A stretch of DNA of 64,000 bases from JBGPGW01 sp046349515 (GTDB lineage Bacteria; Pseudomonadota; Alphaproteobacteria; CADEGL01). Positions 1 through 9,550 of this stretch are shown piece by piece. Where the stretch lies: contig JAXMCE010000006.1 of NCBI GenBank assembly GCA_046349515.1, positions 162,618 to 226,617 of the forward strand. The letters run 5' to 3'. A model generated the notes under the pieces. It did not search any database. It worked only from the letters and a program-made list of their open reading frames with translations, and was not told where the DNA came from. Within the stretch, counting starts at the first letter, position 1; every line of letters starts with the position of its first letter. A program made the position numbers and the translations under genes.

Positions 1-134
1 GCACGCGCAAGGAATAGGGCGGTCGAGATGCCGGCGACTCCGCCGCCGATGACGGCAGTCTCGACATCCCGCGGCAACGCGTCACCGCCGAGTGGCGTGC
101 CCGGCTCGCGCATCGTTGCCGTTCCGTCCGGCAT
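1..134 (-). CDS. FAD-dependent oxidoreductase, N-terminal fragment (cut by window edge)
   Basis: Reading leftward from an ATG at 134, the first 44 codons are open to the window edge. After a short polar leader they give a hydrophobic strand and a GGGVAG dinucleotide-binding turn (about residues 30-35), the N-terminal Rossmann motif of FAD-dependent amine or hydroxy-acid oxidases. It begins 7 bases after the stop of the DapA-like gene on the same strand, so the two are probably co-transcribed. Only the nucleotide-binding start is visible. The substrate cannot be told, and an NAD(P)-binding protein is a less likely alternative. Confidence 0.6.
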   Translation of the reverse strand, partial: MPDGTATMREPGTPLGGDALPRDVETAVIGGGVAGISTALFLAR

Positions 135-141
135 GGGGCAA

Positions 142-1041
142 CTAGGCCGCCGACTTCGCCTGTGGCCCAGAGGATTCCTCGAAGGCGCGCCGGAATTCGG
201 CCTTCTCGCTGTCGGTGAGCGCCAGGTGCGGGCGGCGCGCGAGGCCGACCGGTATGCCGCGAAGCTCGCAGCCGTATTTGACCTTCTGCATGAACTTGCT
301 GGCTTCGAGACAGGCCATGCCGGGCGCGACCGCGATCGCCTCCGCCTTGGCGCGCGCGAAGTCGCCGGCCTGCGCTGCGCGCATGATCGCGTTCGTCTGG
401 CGCGGGAAGCAATTCGCGGAACCGCAGACCCAGCCGCGCGCGCCCCATTGGAAGAGGTCGAGCGCGATGTAATCGGCGCCGGAGAGAAGCTGATAGCTCG
501 CCCCGTACCGTCGCACGATCTCGGCGGCGCGCATGACATTGCCGCTGCTCTCCTTGATCGCGACGACACGGCGTTCGGAGGCGAAGGCGTCGAGAACTTC
601 GAAGCCCACCTCGACGCCCGCATGCGCCGGCAGGTCGTAAAGAACGATGTCGACCTCGACGGCGGCAAGGACCGCCTTGTAGTGCTCGATCAGCTCGTGC
701 TGTGTCGGATGCGAGCTGTTGGGTGCGCCGAGCAGCACGGTCGAATAGCCGAGCGCACGGGCTGCGCGGCAATGCTCGATCACTTCCCGCGTCGAGGAGC
801 CGTTGGCGCCCGCGACGAGAGCGGCCTTGTCTCCCGTCCATTCGGCCACGAATTTGAGCACACGGCGGCGCTCATCTGCCGTCATCGCGTAATACTCGCC
901 GGTCGTGCCGCAGGGGATGAATCCGGCGGTGCCGTGCTTCAGTTGATCGTCGAGCAGGCGTTCCAAGGCCTTGAGGTCGACGTCGCCCGCGGCATCGAAT
1001 GGTGTGACAAGCGCCGTCAATACGCCTTCGAGCTTCGCCAT
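142..1041 (-). CDS. DapA-family (DHDPS/N-acetylneuraminate lyase) aldolase or dehydratase
   Basis: A TIM-barrel class I aldolase-type enzyme of about 299 residues, the normal family length. Visible signatures are GTTGE near residues 45-49 (pyruvate carboxylate binding), Tyr135 in YDLP and the Schiff-base Lys163 in AIKES. The family condenses or cleaves 2-keto acids (4-hydroxytetrahydrodipicolinate synthase, sialate lyase, keto-deoxy sugar acid aldolases and dehydratases). This copy sits upstream of a flavoprotein and far from lysine genes, so a catabolic lyase is more likely than lysine synthesis. I use the ATG at 1041 rather than the one at 1047, because a GGGAGG lies 7 bases before 1041 but only one base before 1047. 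Confidence 0.85.
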   Translation of the reverse strand: MAKLEGVLTALVTPFDAAGDVDLKALERLLDDQLKHGTAGFIPCGTTGEYYAMTADERRRVLKFVAEWTGDKAALVAGANGSSTREVIEHCRAARALGYSTVLLGAPNSSHPTQHELIEHYKAVLAAVEVDIVLYDLPAHAGVEVGFEVLDAFASERRVVAIKESSGNVMRAAEIVRRYGASYQLLSGADYIALDLFQWGARGWVCGSANCFPRQTNAIMRAAQAGDFARAKAEAIAVAPGMACLEASKFMQKVKYGCELRGIPVGLARRPHLALTDSEKAEFRRAFEESSGPQAKSAA

Positions 1042-1048
1042 GGTCATG

Positions 1049-1054
1049 CCTCCC
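1049..1054 (-). promoter_or_regulatory. Ribosome binding site that decides the DapA-like start
   Basis: On the minus strand this reads GGGAGG. It is 7 bases from the ATG at 1041 but only one base from the in-frame ATG at 1047, so the downstream ATG is preferred. Confidence 0.55.
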
Positions 1055-1543
1055 TCGGGTCCGATGCGGCTTGGAACGGCGGCGCCATGCGGTCGCTGCC
1101 CTGTCGTGCCGCATTGGTAACAATCCCGTCACGCGACTTCAATTGCCCCGTGAAAGGTCAGGGAATGGCATGGCGCTGTTCCGGTGGGGCGCAACGGCGT
1201 CGAGTCGGATGACTGGAAATCGTCGCGTGCCCAATGATTGCTGCCGGCCGGCCGGGCGGGGTCAGCGAGCCTGGCGACGTCAGGGCGGCACGGCCAGCGT
1301 ATCACCGCCACGAGGGCCTCTAAGTCTGGTCACGTCTTGCCGAGGGATCTTTGCCAAGAAACGCCCAGTGATCTTCAATGACATCTCCTCGCGAGGCCGG
1401 TACGTTGCGGGCAGGCCAGTGGCACGTTCGAGAAATGATCACGTCGCTTGGGAATCTCGAGCGACTTTGACTCGGTTCTAACGCGAGTCGCGGGCGGTGC
1501 GGCGGCACGCACCGGTGTTCACAGGTTGAGAAGAGGAACGGTG
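1055..1543. other. Intergenic region between divergent genes, no gene seen
   Basis: About 490 bases separate the leftward DapA-like gene from the rightward HpcH/HpaI gene. Short open frames exist on both strands, but they are low-complexity, arginine-rich and have no recognisable domain. It presumably holds the two divergent promoters. I see no convincing -35/-10 pair, hairpin or repeat. Confidence 0.5.
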
Positions 1544-2329
1544 ATGACCAACCTTCGTGCGCAATTTTCCAATCACTTGCGGTCAGGGCGTCCGATCATC
1601 GGCACGTGGATGCAGATCCCCCATCCCGTGGTCGCGGAGACGCTCGCCCAGACCGGCTTTGATTTCGTCCTTGTCGATGGGGAGCATGCTCCGACGCCGC
1701 CGGATGTGCTTTCAGGATTGTTGCCGAGCCTCGAACGGCTTGGTGCGCCCAGTCTCTATCGTGTCCGATCCAACAGTGCGGATCTGATCAAGGGTGCTCT
1801 CGATCATGGCGTTTCGGCGCTGATGGTGCCGATGGTCAATTCGGCGGCCGAGGCGGCGGCCGTTGTCGCGGCTGCCAAATATCCTCCCATCGGCAAACGC
1901 GGCCTCGGACCATGGCGCGTCTCCAACTTCTACTATGATGAAGCGGAGTACCTTGCAACGGCGAACGAGGACACCGCGATCGTCGTGCAGATCGAAACCC
2001 GTGAAGCGGTCGAAGCCGTGGACAACATCGCGCGGACGTCCGGCATCGACGCGCTCTACGTGGGGCCGGCCGATCTTCGCATGTCGCTTGGCACACCGCC
2101 CGGTCTCAATCCGACCTTTCTCGCGGCGTGCAAGCGCGTCGTCGATGCCGCGAAGAAGAACGGCAAAGTGGCGGGGATCGATGTCGCGAGCCTCGATTAC
2201 GTCGGGCCATACCGCGAGATCGGATTCTCTCTCATGACCTTCGGTCTTGATACGTCCTACATCGTCGATGGGGGGCGGGACATGTCTCGACGGCTGCGCG
2301 AGCGCTTGGGTGCATCGGCGGCTGGCTGA
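1544..2329 (+). CDS. HpcH/HpaI-family aldolase (class II, metal-dependent)
   Basis: A 261-residue TIM-barrel enzyme of the HpcH/HpaI (2,4-dihydroxyhept-2-ene-1,7-dioate aldolase) family, which reversibly splits 2-keto-4-hydroxy acids to pyruvate and an aldehyde. DGEHAP (residues 45-50) carries the catalytic His48. Arg73 binds the pyruvate carboxylate. Glu151 (IETRE) and Asp177 (GPADL) are the metal ligands. The frame is open further upstream, but the ATG at 1544 follows an AGAGGAA sequence and matches the family N-terminus. It is the first gene of a rightward set with a CoA-transferase and a flavin monooxygenase, which fits a late ring-cleavage or chain-shortening step. The exact substrate is unknown. 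Confidence 0.87.
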   Translation: MTNLRAQFSNHLRSGRPIIGTWMQIPHPVVAETLAQTGFDFVLVDGEHAPTPPDVLSGLLPSLERLGAPSLYRVRSNSADLIKGALDHGVSALMVPMVNSAAEAAAVVAAAKYPPIGKRGLGPWRVSNFYYDEAEYLATANEDTAIVVQIETREAVEAVDNIARTSGIDALYVGPADLRMSLGTPPGLNPTFLAACKRVVDAAKKNGKVAGIDVASLDYVGPYREIGFSLMTFGLDTSYIVDGGRDMSRRLRERLGASAAG

Positions 2330-2454
2330 GCCGCTCCTCCTCGTTCGGTTCGGGCGCTAAAATCTTGCAATCGCCAAGCAGCCAAGAGAATAATCGAGCG
2401 ACATCCCGATACGACTGCCCGATCACAATCGGGCCCCGGACGTAGAGCGCCCCT

Positions 2455-3444
2455 GTGCGCCTGGAGGGAAGCCTGGAGAGCGCTGCATCCGTCATTCCCT
2501 ATGAAACCCTCCGCGCGGAGACGACGGCCCGCGACCGCGGGTTGCGGGAGAAGGTAACGTCGCTCGAGGCGGCGGCCGCCCTCGTGAAGGACGGCGACCA
2601 TGTCGCGCTTGGCGGCTGCACGCTGTCACGCACGCCGATGGCCATGGTGTGGGCGCTCGTCCGCGCCGGCCGGAAGCGCCTCACGGTTTCTAGATCCATC
2701 ACGTCTTCTGAAGGCGAAATCCTCTTCGCGTCCGGCGCCTGTGATCACATCATCACAAGCTGGTTCAGCCAGGGCATCGTGTGGGGCGTGTCCCGGGTCA
2801 TGCGCCACTATGTCGAGAACAAGTTGGCGCGGTTCGATGAGTGGAGTCACATGTCGCTCGGCCTTCGCTACCGGGCCGGCGCGATGGGACTGCCGTTCAT
2901 GGCCACCCGCTCGATGATGGGATCGGATGTCGCGCGGCTTCGCGGCGACGAGGTCAAGCCCATGGTCTGTCCGTTCACGGGCGAGACGATCCTGGCGCTC
3001 CCAGCACTCAACCCGGATGTGGCGCTCATCCATGTGCAGCGCGCTGACGCCTATGGAAACGGACAGGTCGATGGCCTTCAGTTCATGGACATGGACATCG
3101 CCATGGCGGCGAAGCGCGTGATCCTGACGACCGAGCGCATCGTCTCGAACGAACAGATTCGCCGGAGCCCTGACCACACGCGCATTCCGTTCTTCACCGT
3201 CGACGCCGTGGTCGAGGCGCCCTTCGGTTGCGCGCCGCACGAGTGTTATGGCGCTTATGAGCAGTTCTACGACCACCTCGACGCCTATGCCCTAGCGAAC
3301 AAGGGCGATGTGGTCGATTCCATGAAGCGGTACTTGGCCGAGTTCTACCACGGCGCGAAGGATTGGCCGGACTATCTGGCGAAGCTCGGTATGTCCGCGG
3401 TGCTGGATGCGGCTCGTCGTGGGAGGAGCGTGTTCAATGACTAG
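2455..3444 (+). CDS. Family I CoA-transferase, subunit A
   Basis: Resembles subunit A of family I CoA-transferases (glutaconate and 3-oxoacid types), which move CoA from a donor thioester to a carboxylate. It has the typical opening (KVTSLEAA, then a Gly-rich VALGG turn after about 50 residues) and a DAYGNGQVDG segment. It overlaps subunit B by 8 bases, so the two form one heteromeric enzyme. The start is uncertain. A GTG at 2455 is used here, but homologues usually begin closer to the KVTSLEAA segment and a TTG at 2540 is possible. At 329 residues it is of normal length. The acyl substrate is not readable from sequence. Confidence 0.85.
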   Translation: MRLEGSLESAASVIPYETLRAETTARDRGLREKVTSLEAAAALVKDGDHVALGGCTLSRTPMAMVWALVRAGRKRLTVSRSITSSEGEILFASGACDHIITSWFSQGIVWGVSRVMRHYVENKLARFDEWSHMSLGLRYRAGAMGLPFMATRSMMGSDVARLRGDEVKPMVCPFTGETILALPALNPDVALIHVQRADAYGNGQVDGLQFMDMDIAMAAKRVILTTERIVSNEQIRRSPDHTRIPFFTVDAVVEAPFGCAPHECYGAYEQFYDHLDAYALANKGDVVDSMKRYLAEFYHGAKDWPDYLAKLGMSAVLDAARRGRSVFND

Positions 3445-4222
3445 ATTGGAAGTCGCATCCCCCAAGGCCTATACGGCGTCGGAATTGCTGGCCGTCATGA
3501 GTGCGCGCCTGCTCAAGGACGGGCAGATCGTCTTCGCTGGCGTCGGCATTCCGCTGCTCGCGGCGACGCTCGCGCAGCGCAACCACGCCCCGAGCCTGAC
3601 CATTCTTTTCGAAGGCGGGGTCGTGGGTCCCTTCATCGTGCCCGGCGAATTGCCGCCGTCGACCAACGAGCAGCGTTGCACGCGTCGCGCGAACATGGTG
3701 CTCCCGATCACGGACGTTCTTCTCCTGCTGCAGCGCGGCTACGTGGACATCGGTTTCATGGGCGGGGCCCAGATCGATCGCTTTGGCAATTTGAACTCGT
3801 CCTTCATCGGCGACACGGACAATCCGAAGACACGGCTGCCCGGAACGGGCGGCGGGAACGACATTTCCTCTCTCACGCAGATGATCGTCGCGATGAAGCA
3901 TGAGAAGCGCCGGTTCGTCGCCGATGTCGATTTCATCACCTCTCCGGGCTGGATCAAGGGGGCCCGCAGCCGCTCGGCATCAGGCCTCTCCACGGGCGGC
4001 ATGTGGCGGGTCGTGACCGATCTCGCCGTCATGGGCTTCGATGAGACGAGCCGCGAGATGAAGGTGCTGGCACTCCACCCGGGCGTCACGATGGAGCAGG
4101 TTCGGGACAATACCGGTTTCGCGATCGGCGCCGTGCCGTCGCTTGACCAGACAGAGGCGCCCACCAAGGCCGAGATCGACGTGTTGCGCGCCCTCGACCC
4201 CGATCGCCTCTATATCGCGTGA
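3437..4222 (+). CDS. Family I CoA-transferase, subunit B
   Basis: The catalytic partner of the preceding gene, 261 residues. In this family subunit B carries the glutamate that forms the glutamyl-CoA thioester. The best candidate here is Glu59 in the LFEGGVVGPF segment, preceded by the FAGVGIP turn. The start ATG lies inside the end of subunit A and follows GGGAGGAG, an arrangement typical of translational coupling. The next gene, a luciferase-like monooxygenase, starts 66 bases downstream. Glutaconate-like or 3-oxoadipate-like activities are both possible. Confidence 0.85.
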   Translation: MTRLEVASPKAYTASELLAVMSARLLKDGQIVFAGVGIPLLAATLAQRNHAPSLTILFEGGVVGPFIVPGELPPSTNEQRCTRRANMVLPITDVLLLLQRGYVDIGFMGGAQIDRFGNLNSSFIGDTDNPKTRLPGTGGGNDISSLTQMIVAMKHEKRRFVADVDFITSPGWIKGARSRSASGLSTGGMWRVVTDLAVMGFDETSREMKVLALHPGVTMEQVRDNTGFAIGAVPSLDQTEAPTKAEIDVLRALDPDRLYIA

Positions 4223-4288
4223 GCGCGTCGATCCGGGGCGACGTTTATCGCCACTTATCACCCTGACGGCAGCGGGAGAAGGCAGGAC

Positions 4289-5239
4289 ATGCCGACCAAG
4301 CGGACTGTGTTCGGTGTTGCGATGCGCAACTTCACGCGCTTCCCCGAGATGCCGAGCGCGCAGGCGCTCATCGAGTACGGCGTTCGCATGGAGCAGCTCG
4401 GTTTCGAATCGCTGTGGGCATGGGACCATATCCTGCTTGGCGTCGATCCCAGTTTTCCGATCCACGAGGCCTTGACGATCCTGACGGCTGTCGCCGCTCG
4501 AACCACGACGATCAAGGTGGGAACGGGCATCCTCGTCATGCCGGTGCGCAACCCCGTCATCCTCGCGAAAGAGCTTGCGACCATCGACCATATTTCGAAT
4601 GGTCGCTTGCTCGTCGGCGCCGCGGTCGGGTGGTACAAGCGCGAGTTCGACTCGCTTGGCGTCGATTTCACCAAGCGTGGCCGGCTCATGGAGCAGTACC
4701 TCGAGATCATCAACCGCCTGTGGACCGAGCCCAAGGTCGACGGCGAATATCCGCCGCACAATCTGCGCGGTGCGGTTCTCTATCCGAAGCCTGTCCAGAA
4801 GCCGCGTCCGCCCATTCTCATCGGCGGTTACGTCGATGCGGTGCTCAAGCGCGCTGCGATCAAGGGCGATGGCTGGCTGACCTACTACTACACGGCGGAC
4901 AGCTTCTCCCGCGGCTGGGCAAAGGTCCGGAACTTCGCCGAGGAAGCGGGCCGGAATCCGGACGAGCTGATCTCGACGAACCAATTGCCCATCTGCATCG
5001 GCCCTCGTTCAAAGATCGAAGGTCCGATGAAGCATTGGCTGCAGACAGAGTGGGACTACGCCTCCTGGTCCGAATCGACGATGGACAGCGCCATCATGGG
5101 AACGCCTGAGGAGTGCATCGAACAATTGGGCCCGCACCTCGCGACCGGCATCGATCGGATCATCTTCGTGCCCTACCGCTATGAAGCGGAGCAGCTCGAC
5201 GCGATCGCGCAGGACATCCTGCCCAAGCTTGCGAAATAG
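4289..5239 (+). CDS. Luciferase-like (LLM class) flavin/F420-dependent oxidoreductase
   Basis: A 316-residue TIM-barrel flavin enzyme of the bacterial luciferase-like superfamily. Diagnostic segments are the early WAWDHI block, the GTGILVMPVRNP strand and the DHISNGRLLVG motif, followed by RPPILIGG. Characterised members are FMNH2-dependent monooxygenases (often for alkanesulfonates, nitrilotriacetate or N-heterocycles) or F420-dependent dehydrogenases. Cofactor choice cannot be read here. A purine-rich ribosome binding site (GGGAGAAGG) precedes the ATG. It follows the CoA-transferase genes in the same direction and its stop faces the leftward LamB/YcsF gene 69 bases away. Confidence 0.85.
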   Translation: MPTKRTVFGVAMRNFTRFPEMPSAQALIEYGVRMEQLGFESLWAWDHILLGVDPSFPIHEALTILTAVAARTTTIKVGTGILVMPVRNPVILAKELATIDHISNGRLLVGAAVGWYKREFDSLGVDFTKRGRLMEQYLEIINRLWTEPKVDGEYPPHNLRGAVLYPKPVQKPRPPILIGGYVDAVLKRAAIKGDGWLTYYYTADSFSRGWAKVRNFAEEAGRNPDELISTNQLPICIGPRSKIEGPMKHWLQTEWDYASWSESTMDSAIMGTPEECIEQLGPHLATGIDRIIFVPYRYEAEQLDAIAQDILPKLAK

Positions 5240-5308
5240 CGGAAGTCGGCGCCGCCGGCCGTCCGGCCCTCGTAGCTGTCTTTCGGGGACGAGGGATGCG
5301 GAAGCGCG

Positions 5309-6088
5309 TCAGTGCGCGAGCGCCATCTCTGGAAGCGGCACGACTTTGATGCCCGCGGCTTCGATGTGTTTGCGCACCGCCGTCGCCACGGCAACGGCCG
5401 TGGGCTCGTCGCCATGGACGCAGATCGTGTCGGTCGGGATCTTGAGCACTTTGCCGTTGCGCGAGACGACCTCGCCCTCGCGCGCGAGGCGGAGGGCTTG
5501 CGCGGCCGCCGCTTCGGGATCCTTGAGGACCGTTCCGGGAATAGTGCGCGAGGCAAGGTTGCCGTCGTCGTCATACTGCCTGTCGGCGAAGCCTTCGCGC
5601 GCGAGCGGCAGGCCGAGGTCGATCGCGGCCCGCTCCATCGCCGAACCGCCGAGCGCGACATAAATGATCTTCGGATTGATCGTCTTGATCGCGCGGCCGA
5701 TGGCCATCGCGTAGTCAGCGTCGACGGCAGCCATGTTGTTCAAGGCGCCGTGGGCCTTCACATGCGTCACGCCCAGCCCGGCATAGCGGCACATGCCTTC
5801 GAGCGCGCCGATTTGGTAGGCGATCATGTACTCGAGTTCGGACGCTTTCATCTTGATCGGTCGCCGTCCGAATCCCCACAAATCATTGAAGCCCGGGTGC
5901 GCGCCGATCGAGCAGCCGGTGTCCTTGGCCTTCATGACGAAGCGATGCATCACCGTGGGGTCGCCGGCATGGAAACCGCAGGCCACGTTGGCCGACCGCA
6001 CGATGCCGACAAGCGCATCGTCATGGCCGATATCGTAGGCGCCCCACCCTTCGGCGATATCCGCGTTGAGATTGATCATCTGGGCCAT
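5309..6088 (-). CDS. LamB/YcsF family protein (PxpA-like 5-oxoprolinase subunit A)
   Basis: A 259-residue LamB/YcsF protein. The N-terminus INLNADIAEGWG and the SANVACGFHAGDP block are the hallmark of the family. The best-known member, PxpA, is one subunit of the prokaryotic ATP-dependent 5-oxoprolinase PxpABC. The frame continues 87 codons upstream without stop, but the ATG at 6088 matches the family start. No PxpB or PxpC gene is next to it, which is unusual. The window does hold another oxoprolinase-type pair (HyuA/HyuB, 19.6-23.3 kb). A role in opening a cyclic amide is therefore plausible but inferred. Confidence 0.88.
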   Translation of the reverse strand: MAQMINLNADIAEGWGAYDIGHDDALVGIVRSANVACGFHAGDPTVMHRFVMKAKDTGCSIGAHPGFNDLWGFGRRPIKMKASELEYMIAYQIGALEGMCRYAGLGVTHVKAHGALNNMAAVDADYAMAIGRAIKTINPKIIYVALGGSAMERAAIDLGLPLAREGFADRQYDDDGNLASRTIPGTVLKDPEAAAAQALRLAREGEVVSRNGKVLKIPTDTICVHGDEPTAVAVATAVRKHIEAAGIKVVPLPEMALAH

Positions 6089-6335
6089 GGGAGGGTTCCA
6101 TTTTCTGTGATGGCGCATGTCACATCGTGCAGCGACATAGTAGTGGCCGCCCCAAGCGCCTTCAACTCTGCCCCCGCCACCGAGCCTGGCGATCCCGTCG
6201 ATCGCACTCGGAACAGTGATATCTTCTCGCTCCGTTCGCTTGCCGGAGACATTGGGGCCTTGACCCAAGCATGCGGATACGCTCGTCTCACGGCGACAGC
6301 AGGGCGCGGTGAGAGCCGGTGCGCTTGCGTCTGAC

Positions 6336-8708
6336 ATGGCGACCCGCATGCCTCAATCGTCGAAGAAGAAGCAAGGCGTCGGTGCTGCGGTTCTCCGCAA
6401 GGAGGACGAGCGCTTCATGCGCGGCCGCGGCCAGTTTGTGGGCGACCTCAGGATACCCGGAATGCTCGAGGTTGCTTTCCTGCGCAGCCCGATCGCTCAC
6501 GGCCGAATCAAGTCGATCCGGATCCCGCCAGGCATCCGCGACCGTGTCTTCCTCGCTGAAGATCTCGAGGGGATCCGGCCGATTCGGGCCGTGTCAGGCC
6601 TCCAGGGCTTCAAGCCGTCCGATCAGCACGTGCTGGCGCGAGGGAAGGTCCGCCATGTGGGCGAGCTTGTCGCCATGTGTTTGGCGCCAAGCCGTGCCGA
6701 AGCCGAAGACATGGTCGCCCAGATCGGGGTGGAATTCGAGGATCTGTCGGTGGTCGCGGACATGTTGGAGGCGCGTCGCCCTTCGGCCACGCTCGTGCAT
6801 GACGAGTGGGGAGATAATCTCTTCCTCACGACGCTCGTCGATGACGATATCGCCGCTGTCGCCAAGTCGGCCGATGTGCGCGTCACGCGCGAACTCAAGA
6901 CCGCCCGGCAGGTCATGAGTCCCATCGAAGGTCGGGGAGTCGTCGCCGAGTGGAACTCGCGTCTCGGCCAGCTTCAGGTCTGGAGCTCGGCCCAGATGCC
7001 GCACATCACTCGCTCGGGTCTCGCCGAGTGCCTGGGTCTCGATCATGCGAGTGTTCGCGTCATCGCCCCCGATGTTGGCGGCGGTTTCGGCTACAAGGGC
7101 ATCCTTCTTCCCGAAGAAGTGTGTCTCGGCTGGGCTGCGCGCGCCCTCGGCCGCCCCGTCCGGTGGCTCGAAGACCGACGGGAGAGTCTGACTGCGTCCG
7201 CAAATTGCCGGGAACACCACTACCGCATCACGGCATATGCCAAGCGCGACGGCACGCTGCTGGCGATCGATTGCGAGGCCACGGTCGATTCGGGGGCCTA
7301 TTCATCCTATCCGTTCTCGGCCTGCCTCGAAGCCGCACAGATCGCGAGTCTCTTGCCCGGCGTCTACGACTTCCCACACTACCGGTGCAGGACGTACTCC
7401 GTCGCCACGAACAAGCCACCGATCCTGCCTTATCGCGGGGTCGCGCGGACCGGCGTGTGTTTCGCGATCGAGCTCATCATCGATGCGCTTGCCCGAGAGC
7501 TCGGGATCGAGCCCATGGCGTTGCGCCTCAAGAACGTCGTCCGCCCCGAGCAGATGCCGTTCGACAATATCACGAAGAAGCACTTCGACTCGGGCGACTA
7601 CCCGGAGTCGTTGCGGCGGGCAGCCACGGCCATCGGGTTCGACGCGATTCGCGCACGGCAAACGCGTGGCGAGCCGGACGGCCGCCGCATCGGCGTCGGA
7701 TTCGGGATGTATTGCGAGCAGGCCGCGCACGGCACCGCCGTCTATTACGGATGGGGCATTCCCATGGTGCCGGGCTATGAGCAAGCGGTCGCGCGTCTGA
7801 CGCCTGACGGCGGGCTGGAGCTGCGCATCGGTGCCCATTCCCACGGCCAGGGCATGGAGACGACTCTGTCCCAGGTCGCGCACGAGATCCTCGGGATCGA
7901 GCATGGCAAGATTCGCCTGGTGCATGGCGACACTGAATACACGCCCTATTCGACCGGCACCTGGGGATCGCGCTCGATGGTGATGTCGGGCGGCGCGGTC
8001 GCTGCTGCCTGCGACATCTTGGCCGAGCGCGTTAAGAAGATCGGAGCGAAGCTGCTGCAGGCGCCCTCTGCGGGCGTCAGCCTTGTTGATGGGAAGGTCG
8101 TCGGCGGGACCGGGGAGATCGCGATCTCGGAGATCGCGTATACATGGTACCGAAGCCCGCAAAATCTTCCGTCGGACGTCGATCCCTCTGGCCTTGAGGT
8201 GACGGCGGGCTACAAACCCGCGCGCGACAGCGGAACCTTCAGCTATGCGACCCATGCGGCGGCGGTCGCGGTGGATCCGGCCACGGGCGAGATCGACATC
8301 CTTGACTACGTCATCGTCGAAGACGGTGGCACGTTGGTCAATCCGCTCATCGTCGATGGCCAGATCCATGGCGGCTTCGCCCAGGGAATCGGAACCGCGC
8401 TCTACGAGGAAATGCGGTTCGATGCGCAGGGGCAGCCGCTGGCCTCGACGCTGTCCGACTATCTCTTGCCGGGTCCGACGGAAGTGCCGAACGCTCGCAT
8501 CGAACATATGGAGACGCCCTCGCCCTACACGCGCTTCGGCCAGAAAGGCATTGGCGAGGGAGGGGCGATCGCGCCGCCCGCGGCCATCGTCAACGCGATC
8601 AACGATGCCCTTCGCGCCTACGGGGCCGAGGTGGGGGTGACGCCCGTGACGCCTCGGCTCATTGCCGAGACGATCGCGGCTGCCGAGCGCCGCCGGGCCC
8701 CGTCATGA
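6336..8708 (+). CDS. Xanthine dehydrogenase-family molybdopterin-binding subunit 1 (CoxL-like)
   Basis: The catalytic large subunit (about 790 residues) of a three-part molybdenum hydroxylase. The LRKEDERFMRGRGQF opening, the DVGGGFGYKG Mo-pterin segment and the final KGIGEGG with Glu741 (the conserved active-site base) are present. The active-site loop reads PYRGVAR (365-371), unlike the AYRCSFR loop of form I CO dehydrogenase, so this is not a classical CO dehydrogenase. Such enzymes hydroxylate N-heterocycles, aldehydes and related carbons using water. It overlaps the FAD-subunit gene by 4 bases (ATGA). The ATG at 6336 is the likely start; a GTG at 6309 is also in frame. Confidence 0.9.
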   Translation: MATRMPQSSKKKQGVGAAVLRKEDERFMRGRGQFVGDLRIPGMLEVAFLRSPIAHGRIKSIRIPPGIRDRVFLAEDLEGIRPIRAVSGLQGFKPSDQHVLARGKVRHVGELVAMCLAPSRAEAEDMVAQIGVEFEDLSVVADMLEARRPSATLVHDEWGDNLFLTTLVDDDIAAVAKSADVRVTRELKTARQVMSPIEGRGVVAEWNSRLGQLQVWSSAQMPHITRSGLAECLGLDHASVRVIAPDVGGGFGYKGILLPEEVCLGWAARALGRPVRWLEDRRESLTASANCREHHYRITAYAKRDGTLLAIDCEATVDSGAYSSYPFSACLEAAQIASLLPGVYDFPHYRCRTYSVATNKPPILPYRGVARTGVCFAIELIIDALARELGIEPMALRLKNVVRPEQMPFDNITKKHFDSGDYPESLRRAATAIGFDAIRARQTRGEPDGRRIGVGFGMYCEQAAHGTAVYYGWGIPMVPGYEQAVARLTPDGGLELRIGAHSHGQGMETTLSQVAHEILGIEHGKIRLVHGDTEYTPYSTGTWGSRSMVMSGGAVAAACDILAERVKKIGAKLLQAPSAGVSLVDGKVVGGTGEIAISEIAYTWYRSPQNLPSDVDPSGLEVTAGYKPARDSGTFSYATHAAAVAVDPATGEIDILDYVIVEDGGTLVNPLIVDGQIHGGFAQGIGTALYEEMRFDAQGQPLASTLSDYLLPGPTEVPNARIEHMETPSPYTRFGQKGIGEGGAIAPPAAIVNAINDALRAYGAEVGVTPVTPRLIAETIAAAERRRAPS

Positions 8709-9550
8709 AGCCCGCGCCCTTCGCCTATGAGCGCCCGCGTTCGGTCGAAGCCGCATGCCGGATCTTGGCGACGCGTCCCGATGCCAAGGCTATCGCCGGC
8801 GGGCAGACTCTCGGTCCCATGCTCAACTTGCGTCTGGTCCAGCCAGGGCTGCTCGTCGACATTGCGCGGCTTGAGGAACTCTGTCGTGTCGAGCGCCGGA
8901 AGGACGGTACGGTTTTCGGCGCCCTCGTGACTCATGCCGCGATCGAGGATGGCCGCGTCGTCGATCCCACCCGTGGATTTCTTGCCGGCGTCGCGAAGGG
9001 AATCGCCTATCGCGCCGTGCGCACGCGAGGGACGATGGGCGGCAGCCTCGCCCATGCGGACCCGGCGGCCGACTGGCTCTCATGCTTGTTGGCCCTCCGC
9101 GCCGAGGTCCTGATCGTGGGAGCCGAAGGCCGGCGTCGGACGGTGCTGGCCGACTTTGTGCAAGGTGCGATGACGACCGATCTCAGAACGGGCGAGTTGA
9201 TCGAAGGTATTTTCGTCCCGCAGCTTTCTCCCCATGCACGGACAGGTTTCTACAAGCTGTGCCGGAAGACGGGTGAGTTTGCAGACGCGATTGGTGTTGT
9301 CGTCCACGATCCGGACGGGGATTCGCTGCGCTTCGTCTCCGGGGCGACCATCGGGCGTCCCGTCGTGATCGACGATCCCTGGGACTTCCTGCCGCGTGGC
9401 GCGGCAGGACAGATCCCGTCACCGGACGACTTCGATCTGGCCGCCGCGGAACGGCGGCTCGAGCGTTCCGCGGCCGCCGATGATTGGTACATGCGCCGGG
9501 TTCACGCGGTCGCCCTCAAGCGCGCGCTCGAGCGCGCCCATCGCCCATGA
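8705..9550 (+). CDS. Molybdenum hydroxylase FAD-binding (medium, CoxM-like) subunit
   Basis: A 281-residue FAD subunit that passes electrons from the [2Fe-2S] subunit to the acceptor. The N-terminal MKPAPFAYERP and AIAGGQTLGPMLNLR (the AGGQS/T-type FAD pyrophosphate loop) and the TRGTMGGSLAHADPAAD segment (second FAD motif) match CoxM/CutM proteins. Start and stop overlap the neighbouring subunits by 4 bases on both sides, which indicates tight translational coupling in an L-M-S order. Confidence 0.92.
   Translation: MKPAPFAYERPRSVEAACRILATRPDAKAIAGGQTLGPMLNLRLVQPGLLVDIARLEELCRVERRKDGTVFGALVTHAAIEDGRVVDPTRGFLAGVAKGIAYRAVRTRGTMGGSLAHADPAADWLSCLLALRAEVLIVGAEGRRRTVLADFVQGAMTTDLRTGELIEGIFVPQLSPHARTGFYKLCRKTGEFADAIGVVVHDPDGDSLRFVSGATIGRPVVIDDPWDFLPRGAAGQIPSPDDFDLAAAERRLERSAAADDWYMRRVHAVALKRALERAHRP

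Noticed and set aside
1071..1481. A 136-codon open frame in the first intergenic region
   Set aside because: No domain, no good ribosome binding site and Arg-rich composition. Treated as chance.
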